DNA of 43,931 nucleotides, from positions 1 through 43,931 of the forward strand of contig CAJQQC010000029.1 in NCBI GenBank assembly GCA_905480385.1. The letters are read 5' to 3'. The notes under the pieces are model-generated. The model had not been told where the DNA came from. It did no database searches and saw only the letters and a program-made list of their open reading frames with translations. Source of the stretch: an uncultured Winogradskyella sp. (GTDB lineage Bacteria > Bacteroidota > Bacteroidia > Flavobacteriales > Flavobacteriaceae). Position numbers and translations under genes: made by a program. This document shows positions 16,856-24,508 of the stretch, in pieces (within the stretch, counting starts at the first letter, position 1; each line of letters opens with the position of its first letter).

Positions 16856-17436
16856 TGAGATTTAATACATTTTCAATTCTATTTTTAGCCTTATTTATTC
16901 TAGGTTGTGAGCGTGATGATATTTGTGCTGATGGTACACCAACAACACCACAACTACTCATCGATTTTTTTGATGCAACTGATACGGAGACTTTAAAAAG
17001 TGTGACTCGCTTATCCGTTTATGCCGAGATTTTAGTAACTGATGATACTGGTGTTATAACTTTACCAGAATCAACTTCTGATGCTACACTCCTATTCAAT
17101 GAAAACTCTAGCTCTATTTCACTACCACTTATTATTGGCAATGAAGGTGAAGAAACTATCACAAGATATTTCCTTGAAAAAGACACGAATCTAAGATTAG
17201 ATGGTGACATAACAACTGACTCTAACATCGATATATTAGAAATTAAATACACACCAAATTTTATATACGTTTCTAGAGCTTGTGGTTTTAAAAGTATTTT
17301 TACAGAATTGACAGCTATAGACAATGCTGGAGATGATGCTATTAAATGGATTGAAAACATAACCTTTTCAAATACTACCGAAATCTCAATAACCGTTGAA
17401 AACGAAGACGCAACACATGTACAGATATTTCATTAA
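16855..17436 (+). CDS. DUF6452 family lipoprotein
   Basis: A 193-residue protein with a lipoprotein signal (SILFLALFILGC, Cys18) followed by ERDDICADGTPTTPQLLIDF, a beta-rich body, and the late motif SRACGFKSIF. This order matches the DUF6452 family found next to rlmD in Flavobacteriia; function unknown. Conserved Cys residues near both ends (DDICAD and RACGF) might form a disulfide. It starts on the last base of the rlmD stop and overlaps the DUF6048 gene. Confidence 0.85.
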   Translation: MRFNTFSILFLALFILGCERDDICADGTPTTPQLLIDFFDATDTETLKSVTRLSVYAEILVTDDTGVITLPESTSDATLLFNENSSSISLPLIIGNEGEETITRYFLEKDTNLRLDGDITTDSNIDILEIKYTPNFIYVSRACGFKSIFTELTAIDNAGDDAIKWIENITFSNTTEISITVENEDATHVQIFH

Positions 17437-18175
17437 AAGTTTAATTATTTTATTGGCATGTTCATCGATAGTATTTGCTCAAGATGAAACGCAAGAAACT
17501 GCCACAGATACTATTATCTACAAACAAAAGTATGGGCTTAGACTTGGTGCCGATATTTCGAAATTGGCACGTTCATTTTTTGATAATGACTACCAAGGTT
17601 TTGAGGTAAATGCAGACTACAGACTTACGCAAAGGCTATACATTTCAGGAGAGCTAGGAAATGAAGAGCGTACCTTAACTAACGATGTATTTAATTCCAC
17701 TTCTAAAGGAAGCTACTTCAAAGCTGGTATCGATTATAATTTATATAGTAATTGGCTAGATATGGAAAACATGATTTATTCAGGTTTTAGAGCTGGTGTT
17801 AGTAGTTTTAGCCAAACTTTAAATAGCGGTACCATTTACGATATAAATAACCAATATTTCGGGAATCAACAACCAATAACATCACCACAAGAATTTGATG
17901 GACTTTCTGCTATTTGGGGCGAAATTATTCTTGGTATAAAAGCAGAAGTTTTAAATAATCTCTTTATGGGATTGAATCTTCAATTGAAGTTTTTAGTCAC
18001 TGAAAATAGCCCTAGTAATTTTGAAAACCTATATATCCCAGGATTTAATCGTACTTATGATAGTGGTGGTATCGGCGCAGGGTTTGGATATAATATTTCT
18101 TATTTAATTCCAATTTATAAAAAGGCGAAACCCACTAAAAAAGAAGAGGAGTTGGAAATCGAAGAAGAAAACTAA
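17417..18175 (+). CDS. DUF6048 family outer-membrane protein
   Basis: A 252-residue protein with a signal peptide (YRYFIKSLIILLACSSIVFA) and a beta-barrel-like body (YGLRLGADISKLARSFFDND, FEVNADYRLTQRLYISGELG, GAGFGYNISYLIPIY). It ends in a Lys/Glu tail. I start it at the ATG at 17417, which overlaps the DUF6452 gene by 20 bases; a TTG at 17396 would only add seven polar residues before the signal peptide. The rlmD-DUF6452-DUF6048 order suggests an envelope pair riding on a constitutive rRNA-methylase transcript. Its stop overlaps holA's (CTAA). Confidence 0.85.
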   Translation: MYRYFIKSLIILLACSSIVFAQDETQETATDTIIYKQKYGLRLGADISKLARSFFDNDYQGFEVNADYRLTQRLYISGELGNEERTLTNDVFNSTSKGSYFKAGIDYNLYSNWLDMENMIYSGFRAGVSSFSQTLNSGTIYDINNQYFGNQQPITSPQEFDGLSAIWGEIILGIKAEVLNNLFMGLNLQLKFLVTENSPSNFENLYIPGFNRTYDSGGIGAGFGYNISYLIPIYKKAKPTKKEEELEIEEEN

Positions 18176-19176
18176 CCAAAAATCTTTACTAGTAACTCTT
18201 TAAGTAAATCGTCTTGTGATATCGCATTTGCTCCTACACCTTTCCCTTTTACATCAAAATCTCTAAGTAAACTGATCGCTTTACTCACATTTTTCATTGG
18301 AAAATTTCTGGCAGCACTCGAATACTCGTTAACAAAATAAGGATTGATTTTTAATGCTGAAGCCACACTTCTAGGTGACTTATCATTTAAACCATGGTAT
18401 TGCATTAATTGAGAGAAGAAATTAAACAGTAATGAAACGGTTACAACCATTGGATTGTCTTTTGGGTTGTCACCAAAATACTTCACAATTTTAAATGCCT
18501 TAGTCATGTTTCTCTCGCCAACAGCTTTTCGTAACTCAAAATTGTTGTAGTCTTTACTTATGCCGATGTTCTCTTCAATAGCCTCAGGTGTAATTTGAGA
18601 GCCTTCAGGTAAAACAATTTTAAGTTTATTAAGCTCATTCTCAATTTTAGATAAATCTGTTCCAAGAAACTCAACTAACATTTGCGAGGCTTTTGGTGTA
18701 ATCTGGTAACCTTGTCCTGAAAGCACTCTACGAATCCAATCTGGAACTTGGTTATCGTAAAGTTTCTTACTCTCAAAAACAGCATTGACTTTTTGTAATG
18801 CCTTAAACAAACCCTTTCGTTTATCAATTTTTTTGTATTTATAATTGACCACCAAAACTGTAGTTGGTTGAGGATTATTAACATAGTCCACCAACTTCTC
18901 TATTGTTCGGCTTAAATCTTGCGCTTCTTTTACAATAACCACTTGACGTTCCGCCATCATTGGATAGCGCTTAGCATTACTGACGATATCATCAATCGAA
19001 ATATCACGACCATAAAGCACCATTTGGTTAAAACCCTTTTCTGCTTCATCTAAAATATTATTTTCAATATAATCCGAAATCTTATCAATATAATAGGCTT
19101 CTTCCCCCATTAAAAAATAGATAGGTTTTATATCTCCTTTTTGTATACTAGTGACTATTTGTTTTGCTTCTTCCAA
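18172..19176 (-). CDS. holA: DNA polymerase III, delta subunit
   Basis: A 334-residue clamp-loader subunit that opens the beta sliding clamp. Family features are IYFLMGEEAYYIDKISDYIE at the N-terminus, VIVKEAQDLSRTIEKLVDYV in domain I, and the helical C-terminal domain with NPYFVNEYSSAARNFPMKNV. The start is TTG (19176-19174), which gives the expected LEEAKQIV N-terminus; no suitable ATG is nearby. It is divergent from the HsdR_N-like gene across an 84-base gap. Confidence 0.93.
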   Translation of the reverse strand: MEEAKQIVTSIQKGDIKPIYFLMGEEAYYIDKISDYIENNILDEAEKGFNQMVLYGRDISIDDIVSNAKRYPMMAERQVVIVKEAQDLSRTIEKLVDYVNNPQPTTVLVVNYKYKKIDKRKGLFKALQKVNAVFESKKLYDNQVPDWIRRVLSGQGYQITPKASQMLVEFLGTDLSKIENELNKLKIVLPEGSQITPEAIEENIGISKDYNNFELRKAVGERNMTKAFKIVKYFGDNPKDNPMVVTVSLLFNFFSQLMQYHGLNDKSPRSVASALKINPYFVNEYSSAARNFPMKNVSKAISLLRDFDVKGKGVGANAISQDDLLKELLVKIFG

Positions 19177-19248
19177 AAAATAACTAATTCAGCTAATACT
19201 TCTTACTAAAATTTTCTGAGAAAATCTCTCGAAGTGAAGTTAAAATTT

Positions 19249-19256
19249 TAATTTTG
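19249..19256 (+). promoter_or_regulatory. -7 box (TAATTTTG) for the HsdR_N-like gene
   Basis: Exact TAnnTTTG match. It ends one to four bases before the GTG candidates at 19258 and 19261, so the transcript is likely leaderless. Confidence 0.5.
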
Positions 19257-19260
19257 TGTG

Positions 19261-19707
19261 GTGCAAGACCTTAATTTTCCAAAGTTCGATTACCGATTCA
19301 AAAGTACAGAAAATAAAGTTTCTATTTTTGATATCATTCGCAAAAAATTTGTGATTTTACAACCTGAAGAATGGGTGCGTCAACACTGTGTACATTATTT
19401 AATAACGCAGAGAAATTATCCAAAATCATTAATTAATGTAGAAAAAGAGCTTACTATAAATGGATTAAAAAAACGCTATGATATCGTTGTTTTTAATCCA
19501 GATGGGTCTATTTTTTTAATGGTAGAATGCAAAGCACCAAAGATTACTATTAATCAAGCTACATTTGACCAAATTGCGCGCTATAATTTAAAAATAAACG
19601 CTGTATACCTGATGGTAACCAACGGAATTAATCATTATTATTGCCAGATGGATTTTGAAAAAGAGCAATACACCTTTTTACAAGATATTCCGAGTTACAA
19701 CAAATGA
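19261..19707 (+). CDS. Orphan PD-(D/E)XK protein with type I restriction HsdR N-terminal-like domain
   Basis: A 148-residue protein. The segment EEWVRQHCVHYLI, then RYDIVVFNPDGSIFLMVECK with Asp about 15 residues before Glu-Cys-Lys, is the nuclease-fold core of the HSDR_N_2 (PF13588) type. It has no helicase or other restriction domains, and no hsdM or hsdS nearby, so it is not a restriction enzyme fragment of an active system here. The start is GTG: 19258 and 19261 are both GTG, and I favour the second (MQDLNFPKFDYRF). The last four bases overlap the glycosyltransferase start (ATGA). Divergent from holA; role unknown. Confidence 0.82.
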   Translation: MQDLNFPKFDYRFKSTENKVSIFDIIRKKFVILQPEEWVRQHCVHYLITQRNYPKSLINVEKELTINGLKKRYDIVVFNPDGSIFLMVECKAPKITINQATFDQIARYNLKINAVYLMVTNGINHYYCQMDFEKEQYTFLQDIPSYNK

Positions 19708-20699
19708 CATTTACTACCAAAGATATCGCCGTTGTTATACTTAATTGGAATGGAAAAACACTTTTAGAGAGGTTTTTACCATCTGTTACTTCGTATTCAG
19801 ACAAAGCGAGTGTCTATGTAGTTGATAATGCCTCTACTGATACTTCTGTTGATTTTTTAAAATCAAATTATCCTGGAGTAAGTATTATTCAGAATACTGA
19901 GAATGGAGGCTATGCCAAAGGCTATAATGAAGCTTTAAAACATATTAAAAAACCTCTACTCTGTCTTTTGAATAGTGATATCGAAGTAACTAAAAATTGG
20001 CTGGTTCCTATTGTAGAAACTTATAATTCAGCAAAAGATATTGCAATTATTCAGCCTAAAATTTTAGACCAAAAACAAAAATCACATTTTGAATATGCGG
20101 GTGCAGCAGGCGGTTTTATAGATAAGTATGGGTATCCATTTTGTCGTGGTCGTATTTTTGAAACCATAGAGGAAGATAATGGGCAATATAACGATGTTAA
20201 AGAAATTTTCTGGGCTTCAGGCGCATGCTTCTTCATAAAAAATAGTGTTTTTAAATCGCTTAACGGATTTGACGAAAGCTATTTTGCGCACATGGAAGAA
20301 ATAGATTTAAGCTGGCGCGCATTTAATACTAGTCATAAAGTCATGTATGTTGGTCTATCAACAGTTTTTCATGTAGGTGGTGCAACGCTTAACAACACAA
20401 GCGCACGAAAAACATATCTAAATTTCCGAAATAGTCTTTTTACTTTAGTCAAAAACACTGATAAAAATGTATTAGGACGTGTCCTTACAAGAATGGTGTT
20501 AGATGGTTTAGCTGCAATTCGATTTTTGGCCCAACTTAAACCTTCACATTTTGTTGCTATTCTAAAAGCTCATGGTAGTTTTTATTTAGGGTTACCTCGA
20601 TTATTGAAGAAAAGAAGTCAACTAAAACAATTATCCAATTATTATTATCAAAAATCTATAGTTTGGAATTACTTTATAAAAAAACAAATTAAGTTTTAA
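19704..20699 (+). CDS. Glycosyltransferase family 2
   Basis: A 331-residue GT-A glycosyltransferase. Seen are the start IAVVILNWNGKTLLERFLPS, VVDNASTD, the nucleotide-sugar metal motif region LLNSDIEV and the acceptor/catalytic region GFDESYFAHMEEIDLSWR. The C-terminal 80 residues include a hydrophobic, basic stretch that may dock the membrane. Homologues of this rhamnosyl/general type act in cell-surface glycan synthesis. The substrate cannot be told. It is translationally coupled to the HsdR_N-like gene by ATGA. Confidence 0.9.
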   Translation: MTFTTKDIAVVILNWNGKTLLERFLPSVTSYSDKASVYVVDNASTDTSVDFLKSNYPGVSIIQNTENGGYAKGYNEALKHIKKPLLCLLNSDIEVTKNWLVPIVETYNSAKDIAIIQPKILDQKQKSHFEYAGAAGGFIDKYGYPFCRGRIFETIEEDNGQYNDVKEIFWASGACFFIKNSVFKSLNGFDESYFAHMEEIDLSWRAFNTSHKVMYVGLSTVFHVGGATLNNTSARKTYLNFRNSLFTLVKNTDKNVLGRVLTRMVLDGLAAIRFLAQLKPSHFVAILKAHGSFYLGLPRLLKKRSQLKQLSNYYYQKSIVWNYFIKKQIKF

Positions 20700-20758
20700 C
20701 TGTTTATAATTCTGTTAAAAAAAATGTTAATCAGACTAGCATTAGCTTATCTTTTCTA

Positions 20759-20766
20759 TAGCTTTG
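20759..20766 (+). promoter_or_regulatory. -7 box (TAGCTTTG) for the OmpA-family gene
   Basis: Exact TAnnTTTG match, 25 bases before the ATG at 20792 and 31 before the one I chose at 20798. Confidence 0.5.
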
Positions 20767-20797
20767 TAAAGGTTTATAATAAAAACTTTAAATGATT

Positions 20798-21655
20798 ATG
20801 AAGAAAACGATTTTACTTAGTATTTGTACGATGTTAGTATTAACTGCTTGTGTATCTAAAAAAGACTATTTAGCACTACAAGAAAAGCAAAAAGAGACTC
20901 AAGATTTATTAAACACAGCAACTGTAAAACTAAACGCTTGTTTATCTGACCAGGCTGCTGCAAATGCACGTTTGGAGGGTCTCAAAGAACAATTAGCCGA
21001 TATGCGCCGCAGCAACGAAGCTTTGATAAAAAGCTCTCAAGATTTAACAGAATTAACAAGCAAAGGAGCTCAAAACCTTGAAAAATCACTTGAATCTTTG
21101 AAAGAACGTGATTTAAAAATTACACGTTTACAAGATGCTTTAACAAGAAAAGATAGTGTAACGCTTGCTATTGTTACAAGTCTAAAGAAAGAAGTTGGAA
21201 TTAATGATCCAGACATAGAAGTTAATGTTGAAAAAGGTGTTGTTTTTATTTCAATAGCAGACAAATTATTATTTAAAAGCGGAAGCTATAACGTTACTGA
21301 CAGAGCTAATGAGGTTTTAGGAAAAGTTGCTAAAGTAATCAATAGCAAACCTAACTTTGAAGCTATGGTTGAGTCACATACGGATAATGTATCTTACAGT
21401 AAGCCTCCATTATTAGACAACTGGGACTTAAGTGTTAAGCGTGCAACATCAGTAGTTAGAGTTTTAGAAAGTTTAGGAGTAAACTCACAACAACTTATTG
21501 CTGCTGGTCGAAGTTCTTACGTACCATTAGTAGAAAATGATACAGCTGAAAACAGAGCTAAAAATAGAAGAACTAGAATAGTTGTTTTACCAAAAATTGA
21601 CCAATTCTACGAAATGATTGAAGAGGAAATGAAAAATCTTTCTGCAGGAAACTAA
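20798..21655 (+). CDS. OmpA-family lipoprotein (peptidoglycan-binding)
   Basis: A 285-residue protein. A lipoprotein signal (MKKTILLSICTMLVLTAC) gives a Cys anchor. Residues about 30-120 form a Gln/Lys/Leu coiled coil. The C-terminal OmpA-like domain (about 130-270) has LLFKSGSYNVTDRANEVLGK, the conserved SHTDN segment, DNWDLSVKRATSVV and NRRTRIVVLP, the Asp and Arg that hold diaminopimelate. It likely tethers the outer membrane to peptidoglycan. I favour ATG 20798 over 20792 because MKKT is the usual signal start. It is followed by a strong terminator. Confidence 0.93.
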   Translation: MKKTILLSICTMLVLTACVSKKDYLALQEKQKETQDLLNTATVKLNACLSDQAAANARLEGLKEQLADMRRSNEALIKSSQDLTELTSKGAQNLEKSLESLKERDLKITRLQDALTRKDSVTLAIVTSLKKEVGINDPDIEVNVEKGVVFISIADKLLFKSGSYNVTDRANEVLGKVAKVINSKPNFEAMVESHTDNVSYSKPPLLDNWDLSVKRATSVVRVLESLGVNSQQLIAAGRSSYVPLVENDTAENRAKNRRTRIVVLPKIDQFYEMIEEEMKNLSAGN

Positions 21656-21674
21656 TATCATTTCTAGCATATAA

Positions 21675-21710
21675 TTAAAAACCCCGATGGTCATACATCG
21701 GGGTTTTTAA
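21675..21710 (+). terminator. intrinsic terminator of the OmpA-family gene
   Basis: Stem TTAAAAACCCCGATG/CATCGGGGTTTTTAA with loop GTCATA and a downstream T run. The stem is symmetric, so it may also stop minus-strand transcription from the broken gene at 22375-21771. Confidence 0.9.
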
Positions 21711-21770
21711 TTATATAAAGTTATAAAACTCAAACAAAATTATTTTATAATATTGTTGTTTTAATGCTTA

Positions 21771-22375
21771 TCAGTTTTTAATGACTTGAATAATTTCTGG
21801 TAATAGTGCCAAAGCTGAAAGAACAACAGCTGCTCCGTTACCTTTTTGTTTTGTTGCATTAATTTTTGCTGCTGTAGCAGGGTTTTGAGTGATGTCCTCT
21901 GAAGACTTACGCTCTGGAAGTCTTATCATTACAATTTTGTTATCGTAATCTTCTTCAAAACTATCATCTGCGTATTTGTAGACGAGTTCAATGCCATCTT
22001 TAGCAAAAGCCTTAATACTCTCTTTTGGATATTCTATGGTATAAAGAATTTTCTTTAACTCAATTGGAGATGTCTTAGTCAGTGCAATGCCACTATAATT
22101 GTTGTAGCTATACTTACATAATCCTCTTCGCTAAGACGCTTTGAGAGTAACTTAAAAGTTTGCTTTAGGATAAACTTATCTTCATCAGAGAAGTTACCTT
22201 TATGAGTTTTTAGAAGAAATGTAATATTCTGAGGATTGCCATCTTCTTCAAAATTATCTACAATAAATGTAAATAGGTTTTCTAGAGTTACAGACTCTGT
22301 TTCTACTCTTCTTTCTTGACTGTTTAGTTGTACTATTGTAAATAGTAAAACAACACATTGGATTAGCTTTTTCAT
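21771..22375 (-). pseudogene. vWA-like exported protein gene split by a frameshift
   Basis: The first frame starts at ATG 22375 with a signal peptide (MKKLIQCVVLLFTIVQLNSQ), runs through KLLSKRLSEEDYVSIA, and stops at 22079. A second frame, which I translated by hand, continues from about 22110 without stops to the TGA at 21771-21773: YNNYSGIALTKTSPIELKKI onward to NGAAVVLSALALLPEIIQVI. Joined near the codons for SIA-TYNNYSG, the two give one smooth protein of about 200 residues that resembles the second half of a von Willebrand A domain (LSEEDYVSIATYNNYSGIAL), as in Bacteroidota vWA proteins. A 1-base loss would explain it. Sequencing error or programmed frameshifting are alternatives. A MIDAS DxSxS motif is not seen. 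Confidence 0.7.
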
Positions 22376-22380
22376 TGGTT

Positions 22381-22414
22381 TTGCATTTAAAAGTTTCGAT
22401 AAAACTAAATGCAA
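22381..22414 (-). other. Hairpin directly before the start of the frameshifted gene
   Basis: TTGCATTT (22381-22388) and AAATGCAA (22407-22414) form an 8-bp stem, with an inner AGTTT/AAACT stem. It ends 5 bases before the ATG at 22375, so it could occlude initiation, bind a regulator, or be the decayed 3' signal of the menE unit (no U run seen). Confidence 0.35.
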
Positions 22415-22466
22415 TACCATTCTTAAAAAACACAGAATGAGTAAAGTGGAACTTTTGGTGAGTAAA

Positions 22467-23549
22467 CTACCCTAAAGCTAAATTGATGGTTTTCTGACGC
22501 TGTACTTTTCCATTAGAAGTCAAAACGAATTGGTCAATGCTATAAATCTTTTTAGGTATTTCGTATTTGTAAAGCAAATTAGATGCTTCTATCTTGGCAA
22601 GAAAATCTTTTGGTATAATATTAGGAGTTTCAATGATTAAAATCACCTTTTCTCCAAACTTATCATCAGGTTCAGAGCAGACTATTATACGTTTCTTAAT
22701 TATAGTCAATAATCTTTGTTCGATTTGCTCTGGGAATAATTTTATGCCACCAGAATTGATAACGTTATCAAATCGACCAAGCCATTTAAATTCTTTATTA
22801 GATTTTAATTCTATAACATCATTGGTGACTAATGGTGCATCAATTAAATTAGGAGCATCAATAATCAAACAATTACGCTTGTCTTGACTAAAATTAATTG
22901 TTGGTAAGGCTTTAAAAAATTCTTCCCCTTTTTGAGTTAATGATTGTAATGGCTTTAATGCCACATGTGTGACTGTCTCTGTCATGCCATACGTTTCGTA
23001 GAATTTTGTAGGACAATTTTTTATCCATTCCAAAAGAAAGGGGACAATTTTAGATCCACCAACAATAATCGTTTTTATGTTCTCTATTTCTTTAATGGAA
23101 CCAGCTACTTGTATTGGTACCATAGCACAAAAATCGTAAGACTTATCTGTTTCAAACATCATTTTAGAATGTGGTAAAACACAATCAATCTCCAATCCTA
23201 AAACAATCGCTCTAACGAGCATCATTTTACCAGCAATGTAATCACTCGATAAACAGTTTAAAGCTTTGTCACCTGATTTAAGATTAAAAAAAAGACCTGT
23301 AGTAATAGCAGAATTTACCATTGCACTTTTTTGTAGCTTAATACGTTTAGGATTACCTGTAGACCCAGAAGTCTCTGCAATAATATAGTCTTCTTTATTA
23401 AGCCAGTCAATTAAAAATTGACCTGTTTTCTTTTCAAAATCGTGTCCTTGTTTTATTAAATCTAAAGCTTTAGTTCTGAGTTGTTTAGTATTATATGAAA
23501 TACCGTCATACTTGAATTTTCTATGAACTTCAACAAAACTTTTAACCAT
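22467..23549 (-). CDS. menE: o-Succinylbenzoate-CoA ligase (AMP-binding)
   Basis: A 360-residue ANL-superfamily enzyme that activates o-succinylbenzoate to its CoA ester in menaquinone synthesis. Seen are the P-loop-like adenylation motif AETSGSTGNPKRIKLQ, the YGMTE motif, the hinge region WLGRFDNVINSGGIKLFPEQ, and a C-terminal catalytic Lys in NGKVQRQKT. At 360 residues it is short compared with other MenE (about 450-490), as is usual in Bacteroidota. The pathway assignment rests on its place behind menC. The start overlaps the CPBP protease stop by one base (TAATG). Confidence 0.88.
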   Translation of the reverse strand: MVKSFVEVHRKFKYDGISYNTKQLRTKALDLIKQGHDFEKKTGQFLIDWLNKEDYIIAETSGSTGNPKRIKLQKSAMVNSAITTGLFFNLKSGDKALNCLSSDYIAGKMMLVRAIVLGLEIDCVLPHSKMMFETDKSYDFCAMVPIQVAGSIKEIENIKTIIVGGSKIVPFLLEWIKNCPTKFYETYGMTETVTHVALKPLQSLTQKGEEFFKALPTINFSQDKRNCLIIDAPNLIDAPLVTNDVIELKSNKEFKWLGRFDNVINSGGIKLFPEQIEQRLLTIIKKRIIVCSEPDDKFGEKVILIIETPNIIPKDFLAKIEASNLLYKYEIPKKIYSIDQFVLTSNGKVQRQKTINLALG

Positions 23550-24505
23550 TAATCTAATACTTTATAATCTTCCTTTGGTGGTTCTTCTACATTCCCAAAA
23601 AGCTTATCCTTCCAGTTTGTCCAACCGTATTTTTTTGATAACACAAGTAATAATATTGGGTATACGATTAAAACAGGTGCAACAATTTCAGATATTGCCA
23701 TTTTTTGTGGGTCCGCAGTATAAGTCAATAAAGCATCGGTTTGTAATGCAGACCAGTCTGATGTTACTAATAATGCTGTAAACATATTATTAGCCGCGTG
23801 AAATCCTAAAGCTAACTCTAAACCATCATCCATCAGTGTCATAATACCAAGTACTAAACCTGTACCTATATAAAAGACCATCATGATTGGACCTAACTTA
23901 TCTACTTCTGGGTTTAAACCGTGTAATAATCCAAAACCAACTGAAGTTATTATAAGTGGCAACCATCTGTTTTTAAAAGTCACTGCTAAACCTTGCATCA
24001 AATATCCTCTAAAAAGATATTCTTCAAAACTTGTTTGCAAAGGAATTAAGACAACTACAATCACGCACAGAATTACAAATGGTTTGACATTTAAAGCATA
24101 CACATAATCATCTGTAGAAAAATAATAAGATAAAATTGTAGATCCTACTGAGAATATACCCCAAACAATAAAAATAAACCAAAACCGACTCCAATCTATT
24201 TTCTTACGAGCTGTTGTCAAATGTGTAAAAGATTGTTTGTGTAAGTATTTTGAAGACATAATTACACCAACTAATCCTACAGCAAATGATATGAGCATTA
24301 AAAACAGAAATAAATTGTTACCTAGCAACTCTGCCATTGCAGAGATATCTGTTGTCAAAGCAGCGCCATTTACCATTTCGATACCTAAAAAAACTAGTAG
24401 CGGAATCATTCCAACTATCTGCCATGCAACAAATATTACAATAACTCCAACCAAGTAACGCCACCAATCATGTAATACTTTGTAGGTCTGTTTTAAATAA
24501 TCCAT
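23549..24505 (-). CDS. CPBP family glutamic intramembrane protease (CAAX prenyl protease-like)
   Basis: A 318-residue polytopic membrane protein with about eight hydrophobic segments. The ABI/CPBP motifs are present: EEYLFRGYLMQG (Glu-Glu and Arg), FGLLHGLNP (His) and the third motif FHAANNMFTALL. Family members act as proteases or scaffolds in the membrane. The natural substrate is not known. It sits between menC (3-base gap) and menE (1-base overlap), which is a tight operon, but I see no chemical reason for it in menaquinone synthesis. Confidence 0.88.
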   Translation of the reverse strand: MDYLKQTYKVLHDWWRYLVGVIVIFVAWQIVGMIPLLVFLGIEMVNGAALTTDISAMAELLGNNLFLFLMLISFAVGLVGVIMSSKYLHKQSFTHLTTARKKIDWSRFWFIFIVWGIFSVGSTILSYYFSTDDYVYALNVKPFVILCVIVVVLIPLQTSFEEYLFRGYLMQGLAVTFKNRWLPLIITSVGFGLLHGLNPEVDKLGPIMMVFYIGTGLVLGIMTLMDDGLELALGFHAANNMFTALLVTSDWSALQTDALLTYTADPQKMAISEIVAPVLIVYPILLLVLSKKYGWTNWKDKLFGNVEEPPKEDYKVLD

Positions 24506-24508
24506 TTT

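Noticed and set aside
19258..19707. Active type I restriction system
   Set aside because: Only an N-terminal HsdR-like nuclease fold is present, with no helicase, HsdM or HsdS in the region.
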